From NCBI GenBank assembly GCA_964630925.1, contig CAZVZK010000001.1:1-64000 (forward strand): a DNA stretch of 64,000 nucleotides, given 5' to 3'. Below, piece after piece: positions 16,847 to 25,530 of the stretch. Each line of letters starts with the position of its first letter. Position 1 is the first letter of the stretch. This DNA comes from RGDT01 sp964630925 (lineage in GTDB: Bacteria; Planctomycetota; Planctomycetia; Gemmatales; Gemmataceae). The position numbers were made by a program, and so were the translations under genes. A model generated the notes under the pieces. The model was given only the letters and a program-made list of their open reading frames with translations, had not been told where the DNA came from and did not search any database.

Positions 16847-19800
16847 CCCGCATCCGGCCTCGGCTGCACATACGCACGCCCCGCGCGGTACAGCTCCAGG
16901 CGCGAGGCGAAGTCCTCCTTCTCGGCCTCCGCCGCCAGGCCAATCGCCCGCGTCTGCGCCTCCGCGGCCTCCTCATACCGGCCACAACACGCCAGCGCCG
17001 CCGCCAGCGTGTCCAGCCGCGTCGCGTCCTCGCCGTCCTCCACGGCACGCCGCGCGTGCTCCAGCGCCTTCTCGCCCGAGCGTCGGGCCTCGTCCCACGT
17101 CGTCGCCAGGAGCCATGCCAGATTGTTCGCCACCCGCGCGTCGTCCGGAGCCCGCTCGGCGGCCGCCTCGTTGTCCGCCACGGCACGTTCCACGTCGCCC
17201 GCGGCGAGATGCACCCGGCCACGCAGGATGTAGGCGTCCACATCGTCCGCGTCCTGCCGCAGCAGCTCATCCAGGTCCGCCAGGGCCTCGTCGCGCCGGC
17301 CCAGGTCCATCAGCACCCGCGCCCGGTTGAAGCGCGCCGGCGTGAAGGCCGCATCCGCGTCCAGCGCCTGCCCGAAGTCCGCCAGCGCCCCCTCGCGGTC
17401 GCCCAGGCGGCGCCGCGCCGTCCCCCGGTTCACCAGCGCCCCCAGGTGTGACGGCTCGCGCTCCAGCGTCTGATTGAAGTCGGCGAGCGCCGCCTCGGCG
17501 TCACCGCCCTCTGCGTGGGCGATGCCCCGGTTGTACCAGGCCGCGGCCAGGGTCGGCGCCATCTCCACCGCCCGGCTCAGGTCCGCCAGCGCCGCCGCCC
17601 GGTCGCCCCGCTCCGCGTGGGCGTTGCCGCGCTGCATCATCGCCCGCGCGTTGCCGGGCTCCAGCGTCACGGCCTCCGTCAGGTCAACGATGGCCCGCTC
17701 CACCTCGCCGCGCCCCGCCAGCAACACGCCACGATTGAAGTACGCCCGCGCGTTCACCGGGTCGAGCCGGAGGACCTCGGTGTAGTCCGCCAGCGCCTGC
17801 TCCGCCTGCCCCAGGCGGACGTGGACGTTCGCCCGGTTCGCCAGCGTCACCGCGTCGTCGGGCTCGAGCGCCACGGCCTCGTCGAGGTCCACCAGCGCCT
17901 GGTCGAGGTCGCCGAGACGGGCGTGCGAGTTGCCGCGATTGCAGTACGCCGGAGCCGCCCTGGGGTCGAGGCGGATCACCTCGGAGTAGTCGGCGATGGC
18001 GCGGTCGTGGTCGCCCGCCTCCGCGTACAGGTTGCCACGCTGGAAGAACGCCGCCGCGTCCTTCGGCGCCAGCTTGATCGCGAGGTCGAGGTCGGCCAAC
18101 GCCTCCTCGGCACGCCCCAGCTTCGCCAGTGCGTCGGCCCGCTGCGTCCGCGGCCCAGGCGCGTCGCCCGCACGTCTGACCGCCTCGTCGAGATCCGTGA
18201 TGGCGTCCTCGGGCCGCCCCGCCTTCACGAGCGCCCGCGCCCGCGCCAGCAGCAGGGCCACGCTCCCCGGCGAGAGCTGTAGCGCCTCGGTGAGGTCCGC
18301 GGCCGCCTCGGCGTGTTGCCCGCAGGCGGCGTGCGCCATGGCCCGGTCGTGGTACAGCCCCGGCGACGGCTCCAGCTTGATCGCCTCGGTGAGGTCGGCG
18401 ACGGCCAGGTCGTGCCGGTTCAGCTCGCGGTGCGCCGCCGCCCGGTCGCAGTAGGCCTTCACGCTCGTCGGGTCGAGCTGGAGCACGCGCGTGAAGTCGG
18501 CCAGCGCCCGCGCCGGCTCGCCCGTGGCCATGTGGCACCGCCCGCGGTTGCCCATCGCCCACAGGTGGCGCGGGTCGAGGCGGGCGGCCTCCGAATAGTC
18601 GGCGATGGCGCGGGCGTGTTGCCCCAGCGCGAAGTAGGCGTTGCCGCGGCCGAAGTACAACGCCTCGTCCCTGGGCGCGTGGCGGATCGCCTCGGTGTAG
18701 TCCTCCGCCGCCGGCCGGTGGTCGTTCTTGTGGGCGTGCGCCTGCGCCCGGCCCGTGAGCGCCTCCAGGCTGTTCGCCTCCAGCCGCAGCGACTCCGTGT
18801 AGTCCGCGATGGCCGCGTCCGCATCGTCCGCGCGCAGGTGGGCCGCCGCCCGCCGCCGGTAGTGACTCGCGTCCGACGGGGCGAGGCGGATGGCGTCGGT
18901 GTAGTCTTCGATGGCCCCGGCGAAATTCCCCTGCCGGTGCCGGGCCGCGCCGCGTGCCGCCCGCGCCGACGCCGACTCGGGGTTGGCCTCGACCGCCGCT
19001 TCGTGGTCCTTGTCCGACAATTCGTTCAGCGCCTGGTCGGCGCGGCGAAGACGCTCGTCCGCGCCGGGCGAGGACGCGATGCGGTCCAGCACGGTGCCCA
19101 TGTGAGGAGGGCGCTTGTTGATCGTCCAGCCGGTGCAGGCCTCCACCGCCTTCTGCCACGCCTCCGGCAGGAGCATCCGGTCCGCCGTGTCCGGGTCGGG
19201 CTTCCCCGTCAGCCCCAGCGCGCACAGGCGGCCGAAGGCGTAGAGGTCGGAGTGCGGCCCGACCCACACCTGGCCCTTCGGCCTGCCGGACAGCTCAGGG
19301 GGCAGGTAGGCCGTCAGACGCGACACCGAGCGGCCCAGGCTCGTGAGGTGCCGGTCCGCGCTGCTGGCCGCCGCGTGCAGCGCCGCCCGGCGGATGGACA
19401 GGGCGCAGTCGATCAACTTGACGCGCCCCTTCCAGAGCAGCACCGACGAGGGACGCAGACACCGATGCAGCACCCCCCGCCCGTGCAGTGCCTGAAGCGC
19501 CCGGCCCAGCGGCCAGGCGATGTCGAACCAGTCATCGGCGTTCATCGGCCCCGTGCGGGCCGCAGCCGCCCACAGCGGCTCGGCGCCGTCGAGGTACTCG
19601 GTGACGATGTAGGGCCGCGTCGATTCCGCGCCGGCGAAGCCCACGTCGATGACGCGCGCGACCGCCGGGTGGTCCAGCTCCTGCACCGTGCGGCACTCGC
19701 GGAAGATGGCGTGGATGTCGCGGTCCAGCGTGTCGGGCCGCAGCGACAGGACCGCCACCTCCTGCGCGGACTCGCGGTCCAGGCACAGGAAACGCGTCCC

Positions 19801-20286
19801 CATCGCGCCCGCCCCCAGGACGCGGCGGGGCTCGTAGCGCGAGGCCGGGAACGGCTCGAACGTCTCCGGGTCGAGGGCCATCGCGCGGCGGAAGGAGACG
19901 AACGCCGAGTCGTCGTCGCCGCGCTCCAGGGCGGCGCGGCCGGCGTTGTGGTGGGCCTCGGCCTGGGAGATGGGGTCGGCGACGAGGCGGGCGACCTCCT
20001 CGAAGTCGCTCTGCGACGCCTCCAGGTCGCCGATGACCACCTCGAGCTGGGCGAGGCTGTTCATGAGGGCGGGTAGTTTCTGGCGGACGTCGTCGGGCAG
20101 TTTGCGGAAGCGGGCGACGAGGTCCTGCACGGCCTCGCGGTCGTGGTCGTTGCGCAGCGACAGCCCGTCGCGCGGACGCACCGAGCAGGGGTGCAGGTCG
20201 TGCCGCCGCTTGAGGGCGGCGGCCGTCTCGTAGAGGTCGGGGTAGGGATGCCCCGCCCCGTGCAATTCCGCCTGGATGTCGAGCAA
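16843..20286 (-). CDS. TPR-repeat protein with degenerate (pseudo)kinase domain
   Basis: 1147 aa from a TTG start at 20286, chosen because ACGGAGG lies 8 nt before it; an ATG 87 nt further upstream has no ribosome binding site and would add Gly/Arg-rich sequence. Domain order: N-terminal helical region (about 1-145), protein-kinase fold (about 150-420), then about 18 canonical 34-residue TPRs (copies such as HARAIADYSEAARLDP) to the C-terminus. The kinase-like domain keeps a glycine loop (GAGAMG), but the catalytic Lys is Leu (VAVLSL), HRD is HRC (HRCLRPSS), the following Asn is Ser, and DFG is DCA. It is therefore probably catalytically dead, acting as scaffold or allosteric partner. No signal peptide is seen. 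It follows the HD hydrolase gene by about 90 bp. Confidence 0.88.
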   Translation of the reverse strand: MLDIQAELHGAGHPYPDLYETAAALKRRHDLHPCSVRPRDGLSLRNDHDREAVQDLVARFRKLPDDVRQKLPALMNSLAQLEVVIGDLEASQSDFEEVARLVADPISQAEAHHNAGRAALERGDDDSAFVSFRRAMALDPETFEPFPASRYEPRRVLGAGAMGTRFLCLDRESAQEVAVLSLRPDTLDRDIHAIFRECRTVQELDHPAVARVIDVGFAGAESTRPYIVTEYLDGAEPLWAAAARTGPMNADDWFDIAWPLGRALQALHGRGVLHRCLRPSSVLLWKGRVKLIDCALSIRRAALHAAASSADRHLTSLGRSVSRLTAYLPPELSGRPKGQVWVGPHSDLYAFGRLCALGLTGKPDPDTADRMLLPEAWQKAVEACTGWTINKRPPHMGTVLDRIASSPGADERLRRADQALNELSDKDHEAAVEANPESASARAARGAARHRQGNFAGAIEDYTDAIRLAPSDASHYRRRAAAHLRADDADAAIADYTESLRLEANSLEALTGRAQAHAHKNDHRPAAEDYTEAIRHAPRDEALYFGRGNAYFALGQHARAIADYSEAARLDPRHLWAMGNRGRCHMATGEPARALADFTRVLQLDPTSVKAYCDRAAAHRELNRHDLAVADLTEAIKLEPSPGLYHDRAMAHAACGQHAEAAADLTEALQLSPGSVALLLARARALVKAGRPEDAITDLDEAVRRAGDAPGPRTQRADALAKLGRAEEALADLDLAIKLAPKDAAAFFQRGNLYAEAGDHDRAIADYSEVIRLDPRAAPAYCNRGNSHARLGDLDQALVDLDEAVALEPDDAVTLANRANVHVRLGQAEQALADYTEVLRLDPVNARAYFNRGVLLAGRGEVERAIVDLTEAVTLEPGNARAMMQRGNAHAERGDRAAALADLSRAVEMAPTLAAAWYNRGIAHAEGGDAEAALADFNQTLEREPSHLGALVNRGTARRRLGDREGALADFGQALDADAAFTPARFNRARVLMDLGRRDEALADLDELLRQDADDVDAYILRGRVHLAAGDVERAVADNEAAAERAPDDARVANNLAWLLATTWDEARRSGEKALEHARRAVEDGEDATRLDTLAAALACCGRYEEAAEAQTRAIGLAAEAEKEDFASRLELYRAGRAYVQPRPDAG

Positions 20287-20377
20287 GGTGTGTGCCTCCG
20301 TTCCACCCTGCTTTTTACCGCACCCGCGCCCACCCCGCAAGACGCCCGACGGCTGGACGCCTGGAAGGAGCATTGAC

Positions 20378-20971
20378 TCACGACCCGCCCCGGAGCGCCG
20401 CGATCTCGCGTGCCAGGTTGCGCCGCGCCGCCGCCTCGTCCATCGCGGGGGAGTAGTAGATGCGCGGGCGTTTCAGGAACTTCTCCAGCACCGCCGCCCG
20501 GCCCGCCCGGTACTCCGCCTCCGGCACCCAGTCGTACTCGAGGCGGATCGCCGCCGCGTAGGAATCGTATTCACCCTCCGACGCCGCCAATATCGCCAGG
20601 TCGGCGTCGAGCAGCGCCCGGCCGTCCGGGTCGTCGGCCTCGTGCGACTTCGTGAGCAGGATGAGGCGGGCCGTCTCGTCGATCACCGCCGGTGGCACGC
20701 TCAGCGGGCCGAGCATCTCCCGAGCGAGGTCGGCGCTGCGTTCCTCGTTGTCGTTCCGCCGCGTGTCATAGACGATGTCATGTAGCCACGCGGCGAACCC
20801 CAGCGCCGGCAGCGGAGGATCCCCGATCAACGCGAAGACCATCTCCGCATGGTCGAAGGTGTGGTAATGCCTGTGCGGCTGGTAGTACAGGTCAACGAGG
20901 CGCGCGAAGGCGTCGTCCACGGCCAGGGACGGCGCCGGGAACAGGGCGCGCCAGCTCTCAAGTGATGACAT
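20378..20971 (-). CDS. HD-domain predicted metal-dependent phosphohydrolase
   Basis: 197 aa, cytoplasmic. HD superfamily residues are present: HYHTFDHAEM (His41), AAWLHDIVYD (His64-Asp65) and NDNEERSA, the pattern of the predicted HD phosphohydrolase family of about 200 aa. The substrate is unknown; relatives are thought to act on nucleotides or phosphate esters. Its ATG lies inside the end of the preceding 85-aa gene (14-bp overlap), so it is probably translated from the same mRNA. Confidence 0.88.
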   Translation of the reverse strand: MSSLESWRALFPAPSLAVDDAFARLVDLYYQPHRHYHTFDHAEMVFALIGDPPLPALGFAAWLHDIVYDTRRNDNEERSADLAREMLGPLSVPPAVIDETARLILLTKSHEADDPDGRALLDADLAILAASEGEYDSYAAAIRLEYDWVPEAEYRAGRAAVLEKFLKRPRIYYSPAMDEAAARRNLAREIAALRGGS

Positions 20972-21215
20972 GGGTGCGGTACAGCTCGAAGGCCGCGTCC
21001 CAGGCGTCCGGCTCGGACGGCAGCTCGGGGGCGGTGGCGGCCACGTCAGCGCCGTCGGCGGCGAGGCGTAGGGCGGCGATCCACAGCTTGTTGTCGGCCT
21101 GGGCGATGCGCAGGTAGGCCTCGCCCAGGTTGGGGCCGGTCACCTTGATCTGCCGGTCGGCCTGCTCGGCCTTGCACTGGCGCTGCTTGAACCAGAACGG
21201 CGGCGTCGGCGTCAT
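20958..21215 (-). CDS. Hypothetical 85-aa protein
   Basis: 85 aa with no signal peptide and no domain I recognise. It begins with WFKQRQCKAEQADRQIKVTG and continues with a helical segment (GEAYLRIAQADNKLWIAALR). The ATG lies 2 nt after the stop of the upstream lipoprotein-like gene and its end overlaps the HD gene start by 14 bp; both junctions argue that it is a real gene in an operon. Confidence 0.65.
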   Translation of the reverse strand: MTPTPPFWFKQRQCKAEQADRQIKVTGPNLGEAYLRIAQADNKLWIAALRLAADGADVAATAPELPSEPDAWDAAFELYRTHVIT

Positions 21216-21217
21216 CG

Positions 21218-21622
21218 TCACTCCCCCACACGCATCTCGCGCACCAGCCGGTTGATGCGCTGCAGCGCCTCGTCGGTGCTCTTCTCGCTCTTGGCCGACG
21301 CCGCCGCCATCAGCTCGCGGCTGGACTTCTTCAGGTCGGCGCTCTTGGTCTTGATCGTGTCGGCGTGCTTGGCGGGCACGTCGGCGGCCTTGGCCAGGTA
21401 CTCCGCCGTCTGCTCCAGGTTGCGGGCCACCTCCTGGAGGCCCTCCCAGTTCTCGACGAACGTGACCTCGGTGCCGCGCGCCGCCAGCGACCGCGCGCGC
21501 GTCAGCAGCTCGGCATAGGGTAGGGGTGTGACCTTGTCGGGCAGCGGCGTGAGGGGGGCGCGCTCCGGGGCGCTGGAGCAGGCCAGCGGCGCGAGGGCCG
21601 CCAGGATGATCAGTCGCTTCAT
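21218..21622 (-). CDS. Putative helical lipoprotein or secreted protein
   Basis: 134 aa. The start MKRLIILAALAPLACSS gives a signal sequence with a Cys at residue 15; the lipobox is imperfect (Pro at -3), so either lipoprotein or ordinary secretion is possible. The mature part is nearly all helical (LEQTAEYLAKAADVPAKHAD, then KKSSRELMAAASAKSEKS) and looks like a small helical bundle; no CxxCH heme motif is present. Function unknown. It is in a run of minus-strand genes with the 85-aa gene 2 nt downstream. Confidence 0.72.
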   Translation of the reverse strand: MKRLIILAALAPLACSSAPERAPLTPLPDKVTPLPYAELLTRARSLAARGTEVTFVENWEGLQEVARNLEQTAEYLAKAADVPAKHADTIKTKSADLKKSSRELMAAASAKSEKSTDEALQRINRLVREMRVGE

Positions 21623-21709
21623 CGGTTGAGCCTCCTGTCGTCGCCGGGCGTCGGCCCGGTCCCATCCCTGGTCCATCTTACCGCCGGCGGGGCCGGCGGC
21701 CATGCGTGT

Positions 21710-21931
21710 TCAGTTGCCGCTGCGTGTCAGCGGGTTCACGTATCCGGTGACCGGCCCTACGGAAGGCGCCCCGCTGGCGAACGGCAGACGCTCGCGGATG
21801 CGCGCCTCCTGCTCGGCGGCGGGGCGGTCCGGCGCGCCCACAGGCCCCGGCAGGTCGCGGCGCTGGGCCGGGCCCACCACGCTCTGGCAGCCCGTCAGCA
21901 GGATGGTCACGCCCAGCAGCACGGCCCGCAT
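21710..21931 (-). CDS. Small lipoprotein, 73 aa
   Basis: 73 aa. MRAVLLGVTILLTGCQSVVG is a clear lipoprotein signal with lipobox LTGC, Cys at about residue 15; the mature part is short, Pro/Arg/Gly-rich and probably unstructured. A TATAAT -10 element lies 32 nt upstream of the ATG, so this is likely the first gene of the run that continues through the helical lipoprotein, the 85-aa gene and the HD hydrolase. The gap to the next gene is 87 bp. Confidence 0.7.
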   Translation of the reverse strand: MRAVLLGVTILLTGCQSVVGPAQRRDLPGPVGAPDRPAAEQEARIRERLPFASGAPSVGPVTGYVNPLTRSGN

Positions 21932-21963
21932 GGATCGCCCTCGCGGTGACGCCACACGGCTGC

Positions 21964-21969
21964 ATTATA
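21964..21969 (-). promoter_or_regulatory. -10 element TATAAT
   Basis: A perfect minus-strand TATAAT (plus-strand ATTATA) lies 32 nt before the ATG of the 73-aa lipoprotein, in otherwise G/C-rich sequence. No good TTGACA match is seen 16-18 nt upstream. Confidence 0.5.
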
Positions 21970-21994
21970 CCACCTGCCTCGGGCGGAATTCGTG

Positions 21995-23710
21995 TCACCG
22001 CATCAGGACGACGAAATCCGCCTGCGGGTCCTTCGTCACCCCCTCCAGGCTGCCGCCCGACACGACGCGCACCGTGCGGACCGTGCCGCCTTTGAGGCGC
22101 CGCGCCGCCCGGTCGGGGATGCCGAAGAATCTCTCGATGTGCCCGCCCCCCGCTAGCACCACCACGCGGCGCAACTTCCTCTCCGTCAGGAACTTGACGG
22201 CGCTGTCCGCCATGTACTCGTCCCACACCGTCATCACCTGGTACATGCGCTCCTGCTGGTCCTTGGGGGTGGTGGCGCCCCCGTGCATCTGTCCCAATCG
22301 GGGGAAGTGATAATCCCGGTGCGCCTTGACGTTGAAGTCCACCTCGCCGATCTGCTTCCTCTCGTCGTCGGTCAGCTTAGCGTGCCCGTCCTTCGAGACC
22401 CGCGCCCGCAGCTCGTTGCCGATATTCAGGCCCGCGAGCGGCAGGCCGTTGTTCCGGCAGAAGTGGACGATGGGGCTGTACAGCGCCCAGTCGAAGCCCC
22501 AGCGCTTCTGGTAATCGGTGTCCTCGAGGAACGCCTCCTCCCCGATGGAGCCGGCGATGTAGCGGTCGATGGCCTTCTGGAAGGGGCGCTGGAACATCTC
22601 CATCCCCACCCCCGTGCGCTCGTCGAGGGCGAACAGGCCCTTGATCACCATGAGCTGAACGTGGTGGTCCATGACGCTGTCGTGCTGCTCGCCGACGCAC
22701 ACGATGTCCGCGGACGCCAGGCCGTCGATCATCTGGCCGAAGCCGACCTCCTTCTTCTCGCGTGCGGAGTAGACCGTCAGCAAGGGCTTGCCGCGCAGGC
22801 GGTCCATCAGCGCGAGGCGGGCCTTCTCGGTGGCCGCGTTCACCTCGAAGACGCGCTTGCCGGCGCGGACGATGGCCGACTTCGCCCTGTCCGGATGGAT
22901 CTTCAGCACGTCGTGGAAGCGCTCGGCCTGCTTCTCGTCGGCGAAGGCGACGGCCCAGCCGGTATCATCCCCATCCTCGATGAGGCGGTCGCCGCGCCAG
23001 CCGGACGCGGCCTCCAGGGCCTTCGGGGCGGTGCGCTCGTTGGCCAGCAGGAGCTTGATGATGCCGAATTCGCCCACTGTCTTGCCGGGGCCGAGTTTGA
23101 CGGGCTGGATGAACTCGCCGGGGTGCAGGATGGAGGCGGTGGACATGGGCGGGAAGGCGTAGCGGCGGTTGACCGACTCCCAGCCCTTGCCCTTGTCCTT
23201 GGCGTGCTTCACCCACCGGGCGCCCTGCCCGTAGAGGAAGGCGTTCTGCAGGTTCTTCGACTTGTCGAGCGGCGACATGAGCATCCCGGCGATGCCCGGC
23301 TGGTCCTTCTGGAGCATCTCGATGGCGACGAGCATGGCGTCGCCCTCGATGAGGGCGGCGCGGGCCAGCTCGGCGTCGCTGCCGGCGGCCTCGTGCAGCT
23401 TCTTGAGATCGAAGTGCTGGTCCTGGAGGGCGTGCACCAGCTCGTGGATGAGGACGGCCTTTGAGTAGCTCCCCTTGATGTCGTCGTAGAGGACGACCTC
23501 CTTCTTGCGGATGTCGTAATAGGCGTTGACGCCGGGCCGCTCACCCTTGGCGCGGGCCGCCACGCGGACCTTCACCGGCTGCTTGAACTTGAGGCCGCGG
23601 GCCTTCTCGATCTCCTTCGAGAGGGTGCGGACCTGCGCCTCCAGGTCGGCGGGGGTGTCGGCCAGGAGGGGTGAGGCGAGGAGGAGGCACAGCGGCAGGA
23701 AGCGGAGCAT
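21995..23710 (-). CDS. HExxH metalloprotease-like domain fused to ChaN-like domain
   Basis: 571 aa, secreted (leader MLRFLPLCLLLASPLLA). The N-terminal half has a gluzincin-like zinc site: HELVH at 89-93 in LIHELVHALQDQHFDL, and Glu122 in LIEGDA as probable third ligand. This HELxHALQDQ/EGDA pattern belongs to predicted zinc proteases of several bacterial phyla. The C-terminal half (about 310-571) matches the ChaN/PF04187 family: VGEQHDSVMDHHVQL, GLNIGNELRARVSKDG and VVVLAGGGHIERFFGIP. ChaN-type proteins bind heme and have been linked to iron uptake; no TonB-type partner is adjacent here. The ATG at 23710 has GAGG seven nt upstream. The fusion is discussed in the findings. Confidence 0.82.
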   Translation of the reverse strand: MLRFLPLCLLLASPLLADTPADLEAQVRTLSKEIEKARGLKFKQPVKVRVAARAKGERPGVNAYYDIRKKEVVLYDDIKGSYSKAVLIHELVHALQDQHFDLKKLHEAAGSDAELARAALIEGDAMLVAIEMLQKDQPGIAGMLMSPLDKSKNLQNAFLYGQGARWVKHAKDKGKGWESVNRRYAFPPMSTASILHPGEFIQPVKLGPGKTVGEFGIIKLLLANERTAPKALEAASGWRGDRLIEDGDDTGWAVAFADEKQAERFHDVLKIHPDRAKSAIVRAGKRVFEVNAATEKARLALMDRLRGKPLLTVYSAREKKEVGFGQMIDGLASADIVCVGEQHDSVMDHHVQLMVIKGLFALDERTGVGMEMFQRPFQKAIDRYIAGSIGEEAFLEDTDYQKRWGFDWALYSPIVHFCRNNGLPLAGLNIGNELRARVSKDGHAKLTDDERKQIGEVDFNVKAHRDYHFPRLGQMHGGATTPKDQQERMYQVMTVWDEYMADSAVKFLTERKLRRVVVLAGGGHIERFFGIPDRAARRLKGGTVRTVRVVSGGSLEGVTKDPQADFVVLMR

Positions 23711-23855
23711 GATGTGGCCTCTGGGGCGGGGGAGCGGCAAGGGGAATGATAGTTCCTGCCGGGCCGGCTGTCACGCGCCGGCAATCGCGGCGTAACAGGT
23801 GCGACGGGAGCGAACGACAAACGACAAACAACAAGAAAGAATGGGAGATAGAACG

Positions 23856-24206
23856 ATGAGCAAGATTCTGATGGCGGCCGTGGTGCTGGCGGGCTTCGTG
23901 GGCCACACGATCGCGGGGGCGCCCGGCGGGGAGCGGATGACGGTGGACTCGGTGCTGCCGGGCAAGATCGACGCCTTCAAGGTGACGTTCAAGGGCGGCG
24001 AGCTGGCCAAGGTGGTCCTGATCGGCAGCGGCACGACCGACCTCGACCTGTACATCGTGGACGCCGACGACAAGATCGTGGCCCGCAGCGAGGGCGCGGG
24101 CGACACCGAGAAGGTGGAGTTCTACCCCCTCCTGACCGGTGAGTACAAGATCCTGGTCAAGAACCGCGGCACGGTCAGCAACAAGTACGTCCTCGGCCAC
24201 AACTGA
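23856..24206 (+). CDS. Secreted PPC-like beta-sandwich protein
   Basis: 116 aa. The signal peptide MSKILMAAVVLAGFVGHTIA is preceded by GGGAGA, fixing the ATG at 23856. The mature part resembles a single pre-peptidase C-terminal (PPC) domain: TDLDLYIVDADDKIVARS followed by EFYPLLTGEYKILVKNRG. PPC domains usually trail secreted peptidases; here the domain stands alone. It is divergent from the metalloprotease-ChaN gene, sharing a 145-bp upstream region, which could mean joint control (inference). A strong terminator hairpin follows. Confidence 0.8.
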   Translation: MSKILMAAVVLAGFVGHTIAGAPGGERMTVDSVLPGKIDAFKVTFKGGELAKVVLIGSGTTDLDLYIVDADDKIVARSEGAGDTEKVEFYPLLTGEYKILVKNRGTVSNKYVLGHN

Positions 24207-24231
24207 TCGCGGCCGGGCGGCATGAAACACA

Positions 24232-24263
24232 GGGGGCGGGCCATCGCGAGATGGCCCGCCCCC
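24232..24263. terminator. Bidirectional terminator hairpin
   Basis: A perfect 14-bp stem (24232-24245 with 24250-24263, GGGGGCGGGCCATC on the left) and a GCGA tetraloop, followed by TTCGCATTT. It sits between the convergent PPC-like and Gfo/Idh/MocA genes, 26 and 20 nt from their stops. Confidence 0.8.
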
Positions 24264-24282
24264 TTCGCATTTCAACGGTGCG

Positions 24283-25344
24283 TCAGGCCGCCACGCCGGA
24301 CGCCGGCGGCACGAAGAGCCTCGCCGACGGGGCGGGCGGCGTACCCTGCCGCAGCGACTCGACCACGCGGCACGCCAGGCCCAGGGCCGCCAGGCCGGCG
24401 TCGCCGTCCACACGCGGCCTGAGGCCCGCTCGCACGCACGACACGAAGTCCTGCAATTCGCGCGTCAACTGGTCGGCGGCGTGCCGCTTCGAGCAGTCGA
24501 TCTCCGCCGACTCGACGTAGCGCGTGAACAGCCCGGCCTTGATCGCCGCCCCCTGCTCGGGGGCGAGGCGGCGCGAATCGACGCCGGCCAATTCCGCTCC
24601 GGGCTGCATGAGGGTCAATTTCTTCGTGCCGAAGTCGATGGAGGCGTACCCCTCCGGCCCCCAGACGCGCATCCGCCGCGTCACCTCGGGGCTGACGCGG
24701 CAGGCGCTCAGGTCGGCGACGCAGCCGCCGGCGAACGTGACGCGGGCCTGGGCCATGTCCTCGTGGCCGCCAAGCAGCGCCGCCCCCAGCGCCTCGACGC
24801 GCACAACCGGCCCGCCCACGAGCGCGAGGACGAGGTCGATGTCGTGGATCATCAGGTCGAGGACGGCGCCCACGTCCATCGACCGGCCGGTGAACCCCCC
24901 GTGCCGCTCGGCGACGATGTAGCGAGGCCTTAGCGGCAGCGCCGCCAGCTCCTCGAAGGCGGGGTTGAAGCGCTCGATGTGCCCGACCTGGAGGGCGACG
25001 CCCTTACGGCGGGCGGCCTGCGCGAGGTCGAGGCCCTGCTGGAACGTCGAGGCCAGCGGCTTCTCGATCAGCAGCGCCACGCCGGCGTCGAGCAGCCGCA
25101 GGCCGACGGCGTGGTGATGCGCGGTCGGGGCGGCGACGACGGCGGCGGAGATCCTCCCCAGCAGCGGCGTCATGTCGGCGAAGGCGGGTGCGCCGACCCT
25201 GGCGGCGACGGCCTCGGCCTGGCCGAGGTTGGGGTCAACGACGCCGGCGAGGCGGACGCCGGGCATCGCCGCCAGGATGCGGGCGTGCTCCTTGCCGAGG
25301 TGCCCGACGCCGACGACAGCCACCTCGATGATCGACTCTTGCAT
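24283..25344 (-). CDS. Gfo/Idh/MocA family NAD(P)-dependent oxidoreductase
   Basis: 353 aa, cytoplasmic. The Rossmann nucleotide-binding motif is at the start (VAVVGVGHLGKEHARIL), then VVAAPTAHHHAVGLRLLDAG and the family's EKPLA motif (LIEKPLAST), then a C-terminal alpha/beta substrate domain. The family oxidises or isomerises sugars and related polyols. Relatives next to lpxC in other genomes include UDP-sugar oxidoreductases of the lipid A pathway (for example GnnA-like enzymes), so a role in lipid A sugar modification is a reasonable but unproven idea. The ATG at 25344 was chosen because it starts the Rossmann fold; the open frame upstream runs through repeat DNA. LpxC is the next gene upstream. 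Confidence 0.9.
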   Translation of the reverse strand: MQESIIEVAVVGVGHLGKEHARILAAMPGVRLAGVVDPNLGQAEAVAARVGAPAFADMTPLLGRISAAVVAAPTAHHHAVGLRLLDAGVALLIEKPLASTFQQGLDLAQAARRKGVALQVGHIERFNPAFEELAALPLRPRYIVAERHGGFTGRSMDVGAVLDLMIHDIDLVLALVGGPVVRVEALGAALLGGHEDMAQARVTFAGGCVADLSACRVSPEVTRRMRVWGPEGYASIDFGTKKLTLMQPGAELAGVDSRRLAPEQGAAIKAGLFTRYVESAEIDCSKRHAADQLTRELQDFVSCVRAGLRPRVDGDAGLAALGLACRVVESLRQGTPPAPSARLFVPPASGVAA

Positions 25345-25349
25345 CGGAC

Positions 25350-25426
25350 TACCCCACCCCCTGACCCCCTCCCGCATCGAGCTGGGGCGAGACGCCCCCA
25401 GACCCCCGATCGCGGAGAGGGGGGAT
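25350..25426. repeat. G/C-rich repeat arm A (inverted with 25531-25609)
   Basis: This 77-bp arm pairs with arm B at roughly 90 percent identity in inverted orientation. It contains its own hairpin, GGGGCGAGACGCCCC with AGA-type loop. It occupies the gap between the Gfo/Idh/MocA start and lpxC. Confidence 0.8.
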
Positions 25427-25530
25427 CGTAAGATCATCACCACAGCGGAGGGGAGGTATCCGTCTCCCCTGTTGGACGAAGCGATCCGAGAGATGCGCCC
25501 ACCCCGCCTCCGCGCAGGCGATGCTCTTGT

